The position numbers were made by a program, and so were the translations under genes. Under the pieces are notes generated by a model. The model made no database searches. It saw only the letters and a list, made by a program, of their open reading frames with translations, and was not told the DNA's origin. Of a DNA stretch of 64,000 nt, positions 11,201-20,508 are shown one piece after another (position 1 is the stretch's first letter; each line of letters opens with the position of its first letter). The stretch is from Euborellia annulipes (taxonomy: Eukaryota > Arthropoda > Insecta > Dermaptera > Anisolabididae). The stretch is from assembly GCA_023213315.1 (NCBI GenBank), contig JAKCPI010009397.1:94580-158579 (forward strand). Reading direction: 5' to 3'.

Positions 11201-12982
11201 TGAAGATGAAAACATTTTATCTGAGTGTGTGATTTATAATTTTTTGTCCAAATTTACCATGTCTAGGACTAACATTGGACAGACCAAATGTTTTAGCATA
11301 AAAATCAATGAGTTTCCAATGTTACCACGTTAAAGGTTCAACTTTGGACAGTTAACATTTAATTTTTTTCTGAAATAATTCAATAATTTTCTGTAAAAAT
11401 TCTGTAAACTGGTTCAGTGAATTCTAATTAATATTCTGAGAATGATATGTTGTATCATTCATTATAATGATGATGTTTACTAATAAAATTGTAAGTTGTC
11501 CCATTTTACGGTATTTAAAAAGGCCGAAATATCCATTTAAAAACTCATAACTTTTTTCTTTTCAATATTTGTCTAATAAAGGAGAACATAACTTAATTTT
11601 TTATACAACAATAGAGACACTCTAAGTTGGATGACATGCGAGGCTTTAGGACTCTAATAAATAAGAGTGAAAATATTGCTTTTAGACAACAAAGTAATAA
11701 AATAAAAATTAACCTTTCATAAACGAAACGTAAAAGTTGAAGATTAAGAACTCTTGGTAATTCTTTCAATCTAATTGTCCGAACTGCATCCTGTTTATCG
11801 TTACACACTTCACAATGATATTGATTTGGGCCTTCAAGTCGTTCTTCAGCCAAAAATTCACTCAAACTTTGGTCAAGTGTTTTGCTTACATTTAATTCTA
11901 ACTCGTAGAACGAGGCATCTCGGTTAGATTCGTGGCCACAATTACTACACCTGTAAGAATCAATATATGTAACATAAGAAAAATCAAATTTTAAAATAAA
12001 TATTTACTTTGTGACATAGCTGTATTGCCCGCAGAACTGATCTCGAACGATATTTCGGACCTCTTCATTACGTTGATGGCTGAGTCGATTTTCCAATAGA
12101 GAAAAGAAAAGTTTCGAAAATTCTTGGGCATCTTGTTGAGTGGATGTGTCTAATCCCAAAGTTCTAATGAAATCAGTGGGATCAAGATGACTTCGTTTTC
12201 CGAATTGCATCAGAGCAAAAAGTCTTTGGAGATGACCAAGAGTTGAAACGGGGCCAACTGATAAAACCGAGGCCTCTTTCTCATGTGGATCGTATTCTGG
12301 TTCCCAAGCGTAAATTGCCTTCCTAAAAAGTATAATTCAATATACAAAACTGCGATTTAATTTAACCAACCGGTCAGCCCAAACTCTGAGTGTATGCCCT
12401 CTAATTGTATAAAATAGGCATTATGAGAAAAATTAATTAATTTTTTGGTTATTATACAGAGAAATAAATAGTGAATCATACAAAAAAAAAAATAAATTGT
12501 TTTAGATTGCGGTCGAAATTTTTAAACTTTCCATCTTGTCCTTAAAATAAATTATATTTTAAAATACCTAAAATGTACGTTATGGAACCAGAGCTGAAGA
12601 AGACTGTTAGCATAACATGTGGCTCCTAAATTTTTTAACCCGACCATTTTGTCAGGTAATCGCACTGAGAGTTGCAAATGATTGAGAGCACTATTTGAAT
12701 CGCCGCTGTCAATGCGTGATGCCCCAAATAAACAAACGGGATTTCCTGAACAGATTTTTCTAAAAGTATATGAAACATTATAAATATTGTAAAAATTAAT
12801 TAATAAATAAAAGACGCAAGAAAATTGCAAGGAGATATGTACCGGCATTTCGATGATTTACATGGCTCAAAACGAAGTCTGTAAGCAGTTAGAATGTGTT
12901 CTTGTGTAATTTCTTCAGGATTTTGATTTTGTGCCCAAGACCAAGCCGCCTGGTCCAGACCCTTTCTTTTTAACGTCTTCAT
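2305..12982 (-). CDS. USP48: USP48-like ubiquitin-specific protease (11 exons, C-terminus beyond left edge)
   Basis: Cysteine-protease deubiquitinase; the family is known as a nuclear enzyme that trims ubiquitin from histone H2A and other targets. Exons on the minus strand: 12982-12843, 12759-12568, 12322-12008, 11950-11714, 10704-10547, 8842-8738, 8671-8424, 6757-6524, 6398-6232, 5897-5626, 2788-2305. All phases join, giving 850 codons. The catalytic Cys box is [10 protein letters not shown] (exon 2), the zinc ribbon CSNCGH plus CEVC (exon 4), the His box SGHYV (exon 5) and WYKFNDE follows (exon 6). Exons 7-11 carry the DUSP repeats ([43 protein letters not shown]) and an acidic Glu/Lys-rich linker. 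The start is the first ATG ([14 protein letters not shown]). It lies just after a T-rich tract ending in AG, so a 5'UTR intron is likely. The reading ends at a good GTAAGC donor inside a DUSP repeat. The last DUSP and ubiquitin-like end (human protein is about 1035 aa) are not seen and probably lie to the left. Confidence 0.95.
2810..3105. other. USP48 intron 10 segment, nothing recognised
   Basis: AT-rich intron sequence between USP48 exon 11 and the fold-back element at 3110. No further feature was recognised. Confidence 0.4.
3110..3717. mobile_element. Fold-back element with hammerhead-like ends, carrying a SINE
   Basis: The outer arms are inverted copies (AACAGGAATGCAGCCAGAAA near 3119 against its reverse complement near 3690-3710). 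Inner arms carry AGACGTTTCGGCC on the left and GATGGCACAATAAAG...GGCCGACAAGTC on the right, the hairpin seen in other fold-backs here. A SINE fills 3190-3428. The pattern resembles terminal repeats of Penelope-like elements, which is an inference. Confidence 0.6.
3190..3428 (-). repeat. tRNA-derived SINE (family 1)
   Basis: Read on the minus strand, it has a tRNA-like head with a B-box (GGTTCGGACCCC), then CGATGATTTTATTTAAGCC, the CTTATATGGCCTGAGTT tract, and a GTGTGAGTGTGAATGAG 3' part. Related copies lie at 9470-10394 (interrupted), 18775-18972, 41350-41490, 55404-55681 and 61968-62180. Confidence 0.8.
3727..4860. mobile_element. Palindromic mariner-family relic
   Basis: Begins TACAGGGTTATCAC, a mariner-like end. 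It forms a palindrome: CACACACATAGAAAAACTC near 3810 is repeated inverted near 4825-4845. The central part on the minus strand reads [18 protein letters not shown], typical of the C-terminal end of mariner-type (DDE_3) transposases. It is interrupted by a hAT-type element at 3916-4536. No intact transposase remains. Confidence 0.65.
3916..4536. mobile_element. hAT-type element nested in mariner relic
   Basis: Ends are CAAGGGCGGAT and ATCCGCCCTTG, with exact 8-bp duplications TCCCACAC at 3908-3915 and 4537-4544. The interior has G/C homopolymer runs and a degenerate tandem array (4075-4400) of GGTTCCGCGAACGGCACATG-like units. It is non-coding. Relatives lie at 33449-33823, 40722-40985 and, truncated, about 47150-47280. 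Confidence 0.82.
5045..5300. mobile_element. TIR element, TCGCCTGCTG family, copy 2
   Basis: Starts TCGCCTGCTGAGAATCATAG and ends in the inverted equivalent CTCAGCAGGCGA. It lies in USP48 intron 10. Internal tract TTGCTATTAATTCTGGCC matches the other copies. Confidence 0.75.
5341..5598. mobile_element. GC-rich fold-back MITE next to USP48 exon 10
   Basis: Inverted ends CTAAAGCGACGGACTTTTGC and, inverted, CTAAGCGCC...GGACTTTGGCACGC. The body is clearly richer in G+C than its surroundings and forms inner arms (GGGCTCTCACGG against CGTGAGAGCCC). It ends 28 bp from the exon-10 donor, so it could affect splicing. Confidence 0.65.
7432..8176. mobile_element. TIR element with inner fold-back, TTAGAGTGGTCCAA ends
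   Basis: Ends TTAGAGTGGTCCAA and TTGGACCACCCTAA sit in TATATA tracts. Subterminal repeats (AATCAAAAAACACTT against AGTGTTTTTTGATT) extend the inversion. Inner arms of about 115 bp (7782-7900 and 8012-8128) form a second hairpin. It lies in USP48 intron 7 and has no coding capacity. Confidence 0.65.
8175..8228. repeat. (TA)n microsatellite
   Basis: About 27 uninterrupted TA units directly beside the right end of the TIR element. Shorter TA tracts occur at 7350, 8241, 26582, 55400, 59108 and 63372. Confidence 0.95.
9090..9215 (-). repeat. tRNA-derived SINE (family 2) fragment
   Basis: Read on the minus strand it has GCCCTTGACCCATGG, a B-box-like GGGTTCGCTTCCC and the 3' tract AAATTTATTTCATTTGATTTG. 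The same layout recurs at 34384-34530. It lies in USP48 intron 5. Confidence 0.55.
9470..10394 (+). repeat. tRNA-derived SINE (family 1) split by an RTE fragment
   Basis: The left part (9470-9578) has the tRNA-like head: TTGGTGTAGGGGTTAGCGTG (A-box region) and GGTTCGGACCCC (B-box). The right part resumes at 10206 with the ATTTGGATACC target duplication and runs through GGCCTGAGTTACCGAAAAG and (GTGAGT)n to an A-rich end. The two parts join exactly if 9579-10205 and one 15-bp duplication are removed. Confidence 0.85.
9579..10205 (-). mobile_element. 5'-truncated RTE-type LINE 3' end inserted in a SINE
   Basis: Minus-strand reading frames give [34 protein letters not shown] and, after a break, [19 protein letters not shown]. 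These are characteristic of the C-terminal part of RTE-clade reverse transcriptases. It is flanked by a 15-bp duplication AGCCATTTGGATACC (9564-9578 and 10206-10220). The minus-strand 3' end is a GAA-rich tail. Frame breaks show it is inactive. Confidence 0.85.
10616..12395. repeat. Inverted-repeat arm 1 (USP48 exons 3-5 region)
   Basis: This 1.78-kb segment is repeated in inverted orientation at 13692-16681, nearly identical in exons and introns. The arms end at CCAGAGA (10616/16681) and CATACACTCAG (12395/13692). The 1.3-kb spacer holds USP48 exons 1-2. Arm 1 keeps a single CTAAAAAG at 12323-12330, the empty site of the hAT insertion found in arm 2. Confidence 0.93.
11004..11514. mobile_element. 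TIR element (GGTAAAATGGGACAAC) in USP48 intron 4
   Basis: Ends GGTAAAATGGGACAACTTTGG and GTTGTCCCATTTTACGGTA are inverted copies. The interior repeats ACTTTGGACA-type motifs. The same element is in the other arm (about 15804-16285), so it was present before the duplication. The arm-2 copy lacks one short repeat of the left end. Confidence 0.7.
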
Positions 12983-12999
12983 TCTAGACAAAAAAAAAA

Positions 13000-13690
13000 T
13001 AATTATTAGTGATAAAATAGTATATCAAAAAATATTTGCAATTTAGATCTTTAACTAGTTAAAAAACTTACTTAATTTATAAATTTATATATGCATATAT
13101 ATATGTAGAGATATATATATATATGAATGTTTGTTTTAATCAAATGACATTTCTAAGATAAAAATGTTTAAAAAAAATTTAATGAGTTATAGGTTATGTT
13201 TTTCTAATCAAACTATTAATTCATTAATCATCAAAAATATAAATATATAAAATCTAAAATTAGGTACCAGGGAAAAACACTTTTTTAAAAAGAAATAAAA
13301 TTATTTGATTGCTTATTGATAATTTTAAAAATTTAATATTAGTTTAACAGTATGTATATGAACTTTGCAACAAAAAAACATAAACAAGATCAGTGGAGGG
13401 AACGGAATATGATATAAATAAAATATGTCTAAAATAATTTTAATAAAAAATTTCAACAAAATAATATTCAATCTATTAATAAAAATTTATTTTGACTAGT
13501 TTTCTTTTTAAATAGTTAATTTTAATTTTTGTCATATTACGAATTCCTCATTTCATGATTCGTTGGAAATTTCTTGACATAAGTTACTTTGAGCGGCAAA
13601 ATTTCCATTTTTGATTTCATATTTCAGAGATTTTTTAAAATTTTATTTTAACACTAAAATCGCATTCAAAATAATACAAAATCAAAAATA
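13000..13690. other. USP48 5' flank, AT-rich, nothing recognised
   Basis: Likely holds the USP48 5'UTR exon and promoter, because the first coding exon appears to follow a splice acceptor. No specific element was recognised. It also forms most of the spacer of the inverted repeat. Confidence 0.4.
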
Positions 13691-13764
13691 CATACACTCA
13701 GAGTTTGGGCTGACCGGTTGGTTAAATTAAATCGCAGTTTTGTATATTGAATTATACTTTTTAG

Positions 13765-14988
13765 CAGTGGCGTACCGAGGGGGGGGGGGGCGAGGGGGCG
13801 GTCCGCCCCAGGCCCCGAGCCGGCATAGGCCCCCATATATTTATAAAACAAAATTTAATGAAAATTTCCCTTTGAGAGGCCCCGGGGCCCTCAGGGCTCA
13901 AGTAAAAGTGGAAAAATTTAGATAAAAACAAAAACAAAATTTAATGAAAATTTCCCTTTGAGAGGCCCCGGGGCCCTCAGGGCTCAAGTAAAAGCGGAAA
14001 AACTTAGATAAAAAAAAAAAAACAAAATTTAATGAAAATTTCTCTTTGAGAGACCCCGGGGCCCTCAGGGAACTAGAAAAAAGGGAAAAATTTAGATAAA
14101 AAAAAAAACAAAATTTAATGAAAATTTCTCTTTGAGAGGCCCCGGGGCCCTCAGGGCTCAAGTAAAAGCGGAAAAATTTAGATTAAATAAAAACAAAATT
14201 TAATGAAAATTTCTCTTTGAGAGACCCCGGGGCCCTCAGGGAACTAGAAAAAAGGGAAAAATTTAGATAAAAAAAAAAACAAAATTTAATGAAAATTTCC
14301 CTTTGAGAGGCCCCGGGGCCCTCAGGGCTCAAGTAAAAGCGGAAAAACTTAGATAAAAAAAAAACAAAATTTAATGAAAATTTCTCTTTGAGAGGCCCCG
14401 GGGCCCTCAGGGCTCAAGTAAAAGCGGAAAAATTTAGATTAAATAAAAACAAAATTTAATGAAAATTTCTCTTTGAGAGACCCCGGGGCCCTCAGGGAAC
14501 TAGAAAAAAAGGGAAAAATTTAGATAAAAAAAAAACAAAATTTAATGAAAATTTCCCTTTGAGAGGCCCCGGGGCCCTCAGGGCTCAAGTAAAAGCGGAA
14601 AAACTTAGATAAAAAAAAAACAAAATTTAATGAAAATTTCTCTTTGAGAGGCCCCGGGGCCCTCAGGGCTCAAGTAAAAGCGGAAAAATTTAGATTAAAT
14701 AAAAACAAAATTTAATGAAAATTTCTCTTTGAGAGACCCCGGGGCCCTCAGGGAACTAGAAAAAAGGGAAAAATTTAGATAAAAAAAAAAACAAAATTTA
14801 ATGAAAATTTCTCTTTGAGAGGCCCCGGGGCCCTTGGGTTCAGGGATATACGGTATTTTAAAAATATTTTTGTTTATGGAGGAGAGGGATATTTAAAGAT
14901 GAGCCCCCCCCCCAAAAAAAAATAAAAAAATATAAGGCCCCCTCTTCTAGTGCCGCCCCAGGCCCCCAACTGGCTCGGTACGCCTCTG
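13765..14988. mobile_element. hAT-type element with internal higher-order tandem repeat
   Basis: Ends CAGTGGCGTACCGAG and CTCGGTACGCCTCTG are inverted copies with one mismatch. It is flanked by exact 8-bp CTTTTTAG (13757-13764 and 14989-14996). The empty site is preserved at 12323-12330 in the other arm. The interior is mostly a tandem array; no transposase is present. The duplicated octamer contains the splice-acceptor AG of USP48 exon 3. Confidence 0.9.
13850..14830. repeat. Tandem array, ~82-87 bp unit, about 12 copies
   Basis: Each unit has AAATTTAATGAAAATTT, then CTTTGAGAGGCCCC and GGGGCCCTCAGG. Subtypes differ after that: GCTCAAGTAAAAGCGG with AACTT or GATTAAAT, or GAACTAGAAAAAAGGG. 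The three subtypes recur in a fixed order with a period near 254 bp, a higher-order repeat. Confidence 0.92.
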
Positions 14989-14996
14989 CTTTTTAG

Positions 14997-16690
14997 GAAG
15001 GCAATTTACGCTTGGGAACCAGAATACGATCCATATGAGAAAGAGGCCTCGGTTTTATCAGTTGGCCCCGTTTCAACTCTTGGTCATCTCCAAAGACTTT
15101 TTGCTCTGATGCAATTCGGAAAACGAAGTCATCTTGATCCCACTGATTTCATTAGAACTTTGGGATTAGACACATCCACTCGACAAGATGCCCAAGAATT
15201 TTCGAAACTTTTCTTTTCTCTATTGGAAAATCGACTCAGCCATCAACGTAATGAAGAGGTCCGAAATATCGTTCGAGATCAGTTCTGCGGGCAATACAGC
15301 TATGTCACAAAGTAAATATTTATTTTAAAATTTGATTTTTCTTATGTTACATATATTGATTCTTACAGGTGTAGTAATTGTGGCCACGAATCTAACCGAG
15401 ATGCCTCGTTCTACGAGTTAGAATTAAATGTAAGCAAAACACTTGACCAAAGTTTGAGTGAATTTTTGGCTGAAGAACGACTTGAAGGCCCAAATCAATA
15501 TCATTGTGAAGTGTGTAACGATAAACAGGATGCAGTTCGGACAATTAGATTGAAAGAATTACCAAGAGTTCTTAATCTTCAACTTTTACGTTTCGTTTAT
15601 GAAAGGTTAATTTTTATTTTATTACTTTGTTGTCTAAAAGCAATATTTTCACTCTTATTTATTAGAGTCCTAAAGCCTCGCATGTCATCCAACTTAGAGT
15701 GTCTCTATTGTTGTATAAAAAATTAAGTTATGTTCTCCTTTATTAGACAAATATTGAAAAGAAAAAAGTTATGAGTTTTTAAATGGATATTTCGGCCTTT
15801 TTAAATACCGTAAAATGGGACAACTTACAATTTTATTAGTAAACATCATCATTATAATGAATGATACAACATATCATTCTCAGAATATTAATTAGAATTC
15901 ACTGAACCAGTTTACAGAATTTTTACAGAAAATTATTGAATTATTTCAGAAAAAAATTAAATGTTAACTGTCCAAAGTTGAACCTTTAACGTGGTAACAT
16001 TGGAAACTCATTGATTTTTATGCTAAAACATTTGGTCTGTCCAATGTTAGTCCTAGACATGGTAAATTTGGACAAAAAATTATAAATCACACACTCAGAT
16101 AAAATGTTTTCATCTTCAATCTGTGTCCCAGGCTTATCCATCCACAAGAAGTCGTGACGGAAATCTATAATTGCACCGGTCTTTTGCGCCAATATACCGT
16201 TTATATTTTTTTGAAGCTCAGACTTTTAGTGCCATTTTTCACTTCCTCAACAGCTTTTTCTAGGTGATGTCCAAAGCTGTCCCATTTTACCATACATATT
16301 TAGCTGTTTTTTATTGCATAACGATCCTAACTTTATTCATTAGTCCCAAATCTCCATCTTTCATAAAAAATAATACTGAGATGGATTCCCGATTCCTTCC
16401 TCAAAACGAAGCTACCCCGATAGAGTTGGATAATTTTTTGCCATGAGGTGATTTTGAACCTGAGTAGTTAGTCTCCCCAATTTTTGGGCCATGTTTGTAT
16501 AATATAGCCTGGAAAAATGTAACTTTTTTCTTCTAAAAATGAATTGGCTAATAAGAAATATATTTAAAACATTTTTTTAAATATTTTTCAGACATAAAGG
16601 ATGTAAAAAGAAAATCCAATCATGTATCCAATTTCCAAATAATTTGGATATGTCGAAATATGTTCAAAAACCTCCAGAGAGCTCGGAGTC
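14997..16690 (+). pseudogene. Partial inverted copy of USP48 exons 3, 4 and part of 5
   Basis: Exon-3 copy 14997-15311 ([15 protein letters not shown]...), exon-4 copy 15369-15605 ([13 protein letters not shown]...) and exon-5 copy from about 16592 (HKGCKKKIQ) cut at the arm end (KPPE). Sequence continues as unrelated SSESP... to a stop. It lacks the catalytic Cys exon and the His box, so it cannot encode a protease. The conserved QQDAQEF motif reads RQDAQEF here. It could only act through RNA or antisense pairing with USP48. Confidence 0.9.
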
Positions 16691-17165
16691 ACCAATTTTA
16701 AGCTTTCGCCTCGCTTGACATTGCTTAACTGCAACGATTGTGGTGATTTGTTTCTCTTCTCCGTTGCCAGGCTCCCCGGCGAGTTTAAATTTTAAATTAT
16801 GTTAGAAATTACGTATATCTTAAACGATATATTGACAGATTAATTCACAGTCTATTTGAGCGTTGATTGAAAAAATTCCATTTTTTTTTTTCAAAGTTCT
16901 ACCTAATATTTTATTTCCTTTAAAAATTCAATACTTTATTTACCTTGAGACCAGGCGCGGTTAATTAACAAATTCTATATTATAAAGTATTCTTGTAACC
17001 CAAAATACTGTTAAGTTTAGGCTTTAAAAGGGGGGGGGGGGAGCTAGAGACTGACTTATATCATTAGAGCTTCATAATTTCTATTTTTTGGAAAACTCTT
17101 CTGGTCAAGATGGTCAAAAAATGCTTGAGAAAATATTTACCTAGAATAAAAGGCAAACGCCCTTA
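16691..17165. other. Inter-duplication sequence, nothing recognised
   Basis: AT-rich, with a G-run at 17031-17041. It separates the USP48 and MAD2L2 inverted copies. No gene or element was recognised. Confidence 0.4.
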
Positions 17166-17169
17166 GTTT

Positions 17170-17576
17170 TAAGCCGGTCATTCACGATCGCTGGAATGGA
17201 TGTCATCCATTTGGATTACATCCAAAAAATTACCCCATTCACGATCACTTCACGCCCAGTACGTGTTTCATCGAGGGTGTGTGCTTTTCTTATAACCTAT
17301 TTTGCATTAATATGGATACAGATTTTCTTTTATTGGCTTCTGTTGGGTTATTAACTGCTGCTGCGAAGACTTGGTGTCGCTCCACGTGAATTTCCCCATT
17401 CAAAATCAGTTGGAGTGATGGACGGATGGCTTGGCGAAACTGGAATTTGGACTGATTGGATTACGAACTCATCCTATCACTCCACGTCATCCATTTGTTT
17501 TTCTCCACTCACGGTCTGTTTTGGAGTGACATCGCTCCATTTGGACGGATGGAGCGATCGCGAATGGCCGGCTTTA
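17170..17576. mobile_element. TIR element (AAGCCGG[T/C]CATTC ends)
   Basis: Left AAGCCGGTCATTCACGATCG and right CGATCGCGAATGGCCGGCTT are inverted copies, with TAGTTT on both sides. Several sub-repeats (CATCCATTTG, CATTCACGATC) lie inside. No transposase was seen; class uncertain. Flanking tracts GGTCAAGATGG (17104) and its inverted form (17600) suggest nesting in another element. Confidence 0.65.
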
Positions 17577-17619
17577 GTTTCTCAAACATTGTTGGATCAT
17601 CTTGACCAAGAAACAAAAA

Positions 17620-18692
17620 ATTGTTTTCCATAAAAGAGATATTCACGAAGCACAGTTGGTAGGTAATAAAACTTTGAACAAAACGTCTCACGATGAATAG
17701 AGAGAGAATTTTAAAACTTCTATTGAGACCCCCATACTTTTAATCCAGCTCCTTTTTAGAACGGATCGTATGTTATGAATCAGAATTGCTAGAGTCCCCA
17801 AACATTAGTAAGTCTACAAATTTATGAAATAAATAAAATTTATTTTTATTACTTCGTATTATAGTTTTAAAATAACTTTTTGTTTTTAGGCTGATATTTC
17901 ATCTTTCATGGCGAGGAACTAATACTAACAAGTAAGAAGGTAAACCAAAAATTCCTAGCATTATAATCTTACTTTTCAATTCACTATTTTAATTAAAATA
18001 TTGTATATTAATATCAATTAAAAGCTTAGTTTAAAAAAAAAAAATTCAGACCTGAATGTTCTGTTAATAAAGCACTTGTTGATTCACCGGTAGATATTTT
18101 TAAAGAAAACTTTATTCCATTGGTTGGCGAAGAAAATATATTTGACATAAAAAATTTAATAAAGAATGAACGCAGAGAGTGTTCTAATTTTATTAAATAT
18201 GGATCAAAACTAGAAAAAATTAAAAAGTTGAATAATATACATATTTTTTTATTGGGGAGGGACAAAATGATTATTTATGGATGAGGTAAAAAGAGAGAAC
18301 AAAATGTTTATTAAAAATACTTACTTTAAATTAAAATTCATTATATCTTTGATGTCTATATTGTAAATCTCAACAGGAATTAAATTTTCATTATAAATTG
18401 CTATAGAAAGTCTTTTTAATTTATTTAATTTGAGTAAATAATCGATAGTAGAGAAGCAGTTATCAATATATTCTGAGACTAATTTATTTTTGCACTTGTG
18501 TACAAATTCCATATTTTTTAATTGGGATAAAAATTTTGGTAGGATAAATTTTTCTTTTATAGATAATATTATGAACTATATCTTTCAAAAACTCACATAT
18601 AATTTTTTCTGAAACTGAAAAAAATAAATATTATATGTAAAATAAAATATAAAAAGAAAAATGTTTACTTATTCTGATTTCATTTGTGTTGG
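17620..18692 (-). pseudogene. Inverted partial MAD2L2 copy, frameshifted
   Basis: Reverse complement of 24490-25568: it holds exon 2, intron 2, exon 3 and part of intron 3 of MAD2L2, but not the start codon or exon 4. Against the intact gene, exon 2 has lost 2 nt (GGAATTTGTACAC for GGAATTTGTTTACAC) and exon 3 has lost 8 nt at its end (ACATTCAGGTC for ACATCCTACCTTTCAGGTC). The longest surviving frames are 18512-18321 and 18265-18026. It cannot encode a HORMA protein. Confidence 0.92.
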
Positions 18693-18774
18693 AACCTAGG
18701 CAACCTACAACAATATATGTTTTTGTTTACTGTGTATAAGAATTTTTTATGTTTACTCTTGTAAATTTTGTTTC

Positions 18775-18972
18775 TTTATTTAAGCCACTTGAATACCAAA
18801 TGGCTTAAATAAGTATGCCTGGACCCCATATATGTATATTAAATCAATAACGGTTATCGTAAATGTCTTATATGGCCTGAGTTGCCGAAAAGACAGAGTG
18901 AATGTGTGTGTGAGTGTGAGTGTGAATGAGAAAAAAGTGTGAATGTTTAAAAAAAAAAAAAAAAAAAAAAAA
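18775..18972 (+). repeat. 5'-truncated SINE (family 1) with poly(A)
   Basis: Starts TTATTTAAGCCACTTG, lacks the tRNA-like head, and runs through GGCCTGAGTTGCCGAAAAG and (TGTGAG)n to a 24-nt A-run. It abuts the Copia relic. Confidence 0.8.
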
Positions 18973-19048
18973 TTTGTTTCATAAAATAAATCTAATTTGT
19001 TCTTGAACTCGAGTGAATTATTATAGTGAATAATTGATATAGCTAACA

Positions 19049-20133
19049 GGTTATGGGCCCAGAAACGATGGCAGAAGAACGAATTGCTTTTACAAAATTG
19101 AACGGGGAAAATTATGAAATATGGAAATTTAAAATGGAGATGTACCTGGCAGACAAAGAATTATGGCAAACAGTAGAAGGTACAAGACCATTGGAAATAG
19201 GAAAAGTACAAGCAGACTCGTAGCAAGAGGTTTTACTCAGAAACCAGGAGAAGATTTTAAAGAAACATTTGCTCCTGTGGCAAACAATGCAACATTCAGA
19301 TTATTACTAAGTGTAGCAGCATCTAAGAAGATGAAAATAAAGCATTTGGACGTGAAGACGGCATTTTTAAATGGAGAACTAAAAGAAGAACTGTATGTCA
19401 AACAACCAAGAGGGTATGAAATTAAAGGAAAAGAAGATAAAGTATATAAATTGAAAAAGGGATTATATGGTTTAAGACAGGCAGCGAAAACCTGGAATGA
19501 GAAGATAAATGAAGTATTAACAAGAATATACTACTTAACTGAATATACTAGAAGCAAAGTAGATCCATGTCTTTATATTAAGAAAGAAAAGGAAGGATGG
19601 ACTTATATATTTTATTATATGTTGATGATATTTTAGTATGTACATGCGATGATGAAAATGAAGAAAGATTAATGAGAATATTTAAAGAAAATTTTGAAAT
19701 TACCGACTTAGGACAAGTAACATATTATTTAGAAGTGCTAATTGAAAGAAATGAAGATGGATCATTTTTAATTAGTCAAACTAAGAAAATAAAGCAATTA
19801 ATTGAGAATTTTGGATTAACAGAAGCTAAAGAAGCAAATTTACCAATGAATCCAGAATATTTAAAAGATAATAATTTTTCACCAGAATTGAAAAATAATA
19901 ATTTATATAGAAAAGCTATTGGAAATTTACTGCATTTATCTACAACGTCAAGACCAGACATATCTACTGCGGTAGGAATATTATCAAGAAAAGTAAGCAA
20001 ACCAACGGAAAAGGACTGGAATGCAGTTAAACAAATTATTCGTTATTTAAAGAAAACGTTAAATACAAAACTAAAACTGGGAGGAGGAATAACAAATATA
20101 AATATATATGTAGATGGGAAAGAAGTGTTTTTC

Positions 20134-20140
<7 letters not shown>
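19049..20140 (+). mobile_element. Ty1/copia retrotransposon deletion derivative
   Basis: A GGTTATGGGCCCAG primer-binding site (19049-19062) is complementary to the anticodon arm of initiator tRNA-Met, the half-tRNA priming known from copia. ATG at 19068 opens a gag-like start (LNGENYEIWKFKMEMYL). About 120 nt later it jumps to the reverse-transcriptase domain (ARGFTQKPGEDFKETFAPVA, LDVKTAFLNGELKEE, GLYGLRQAAKTWN). A 1-nt shift near 19610 puts YVDDILV in another frame, and the RNase H region is cut at NIYVDG before an A-run. Most of gag, protease and integrase, and both LTRs, are missing. Confidence 0.92.
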
Positions 20141-20164
<24 letters not shown>

Positions 20165-20508
20165 CTTTGAGCTATCAAAAGTGGTTTTATCGTTTTATCC
20201 CTTTTCTCGGGTCGAAAGAATTGGGGAAAAAATGGTGGCGTAGTTAGGCAAGCGTAGGTATTGAGAAGAGGGATAAAAGGACCAGATAAGGAAAAACAAC
20301 TGTTTAAAAATACAAAAAAGAATCTACATCTCAATCATGGTCATATTTATGTTTTAAATACTGTATATATATAATTCTATGAACAAGGTAAATAATGTCG
20401 ATTTTAAATCATTTTCATTAATATATAATTTATAAAATTAAATTATAATTAATGATGAATATCATTTAGAAGATGGCGTAGAAGAAAATGGTCAGCAGAA
20501 ACAGTTGT

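Larger units (their letters stand above)
13692..16681. repeat. Inverted-repeat arm 2 (USP48 segment plus hAT insertion)
   Basis: Reverse complement of 10616-12395, enlarged by the hAT-type element at 13765-14988 and its 8-bp duplication. Small differences (one coding change, lost 8-nt and 18-nt tracts near 16262) show the arms have started to diverge. Confidence 0.93.

Noticed and set aside
13695..16690. A second functional USP48 gene on the plus strand
   Set aside because: It lacks exons 1-2 with the catalytic Cys and all exons after part of exon 5. Sequence identity extends through introns and stops abruptly, so it is a segmental copy.
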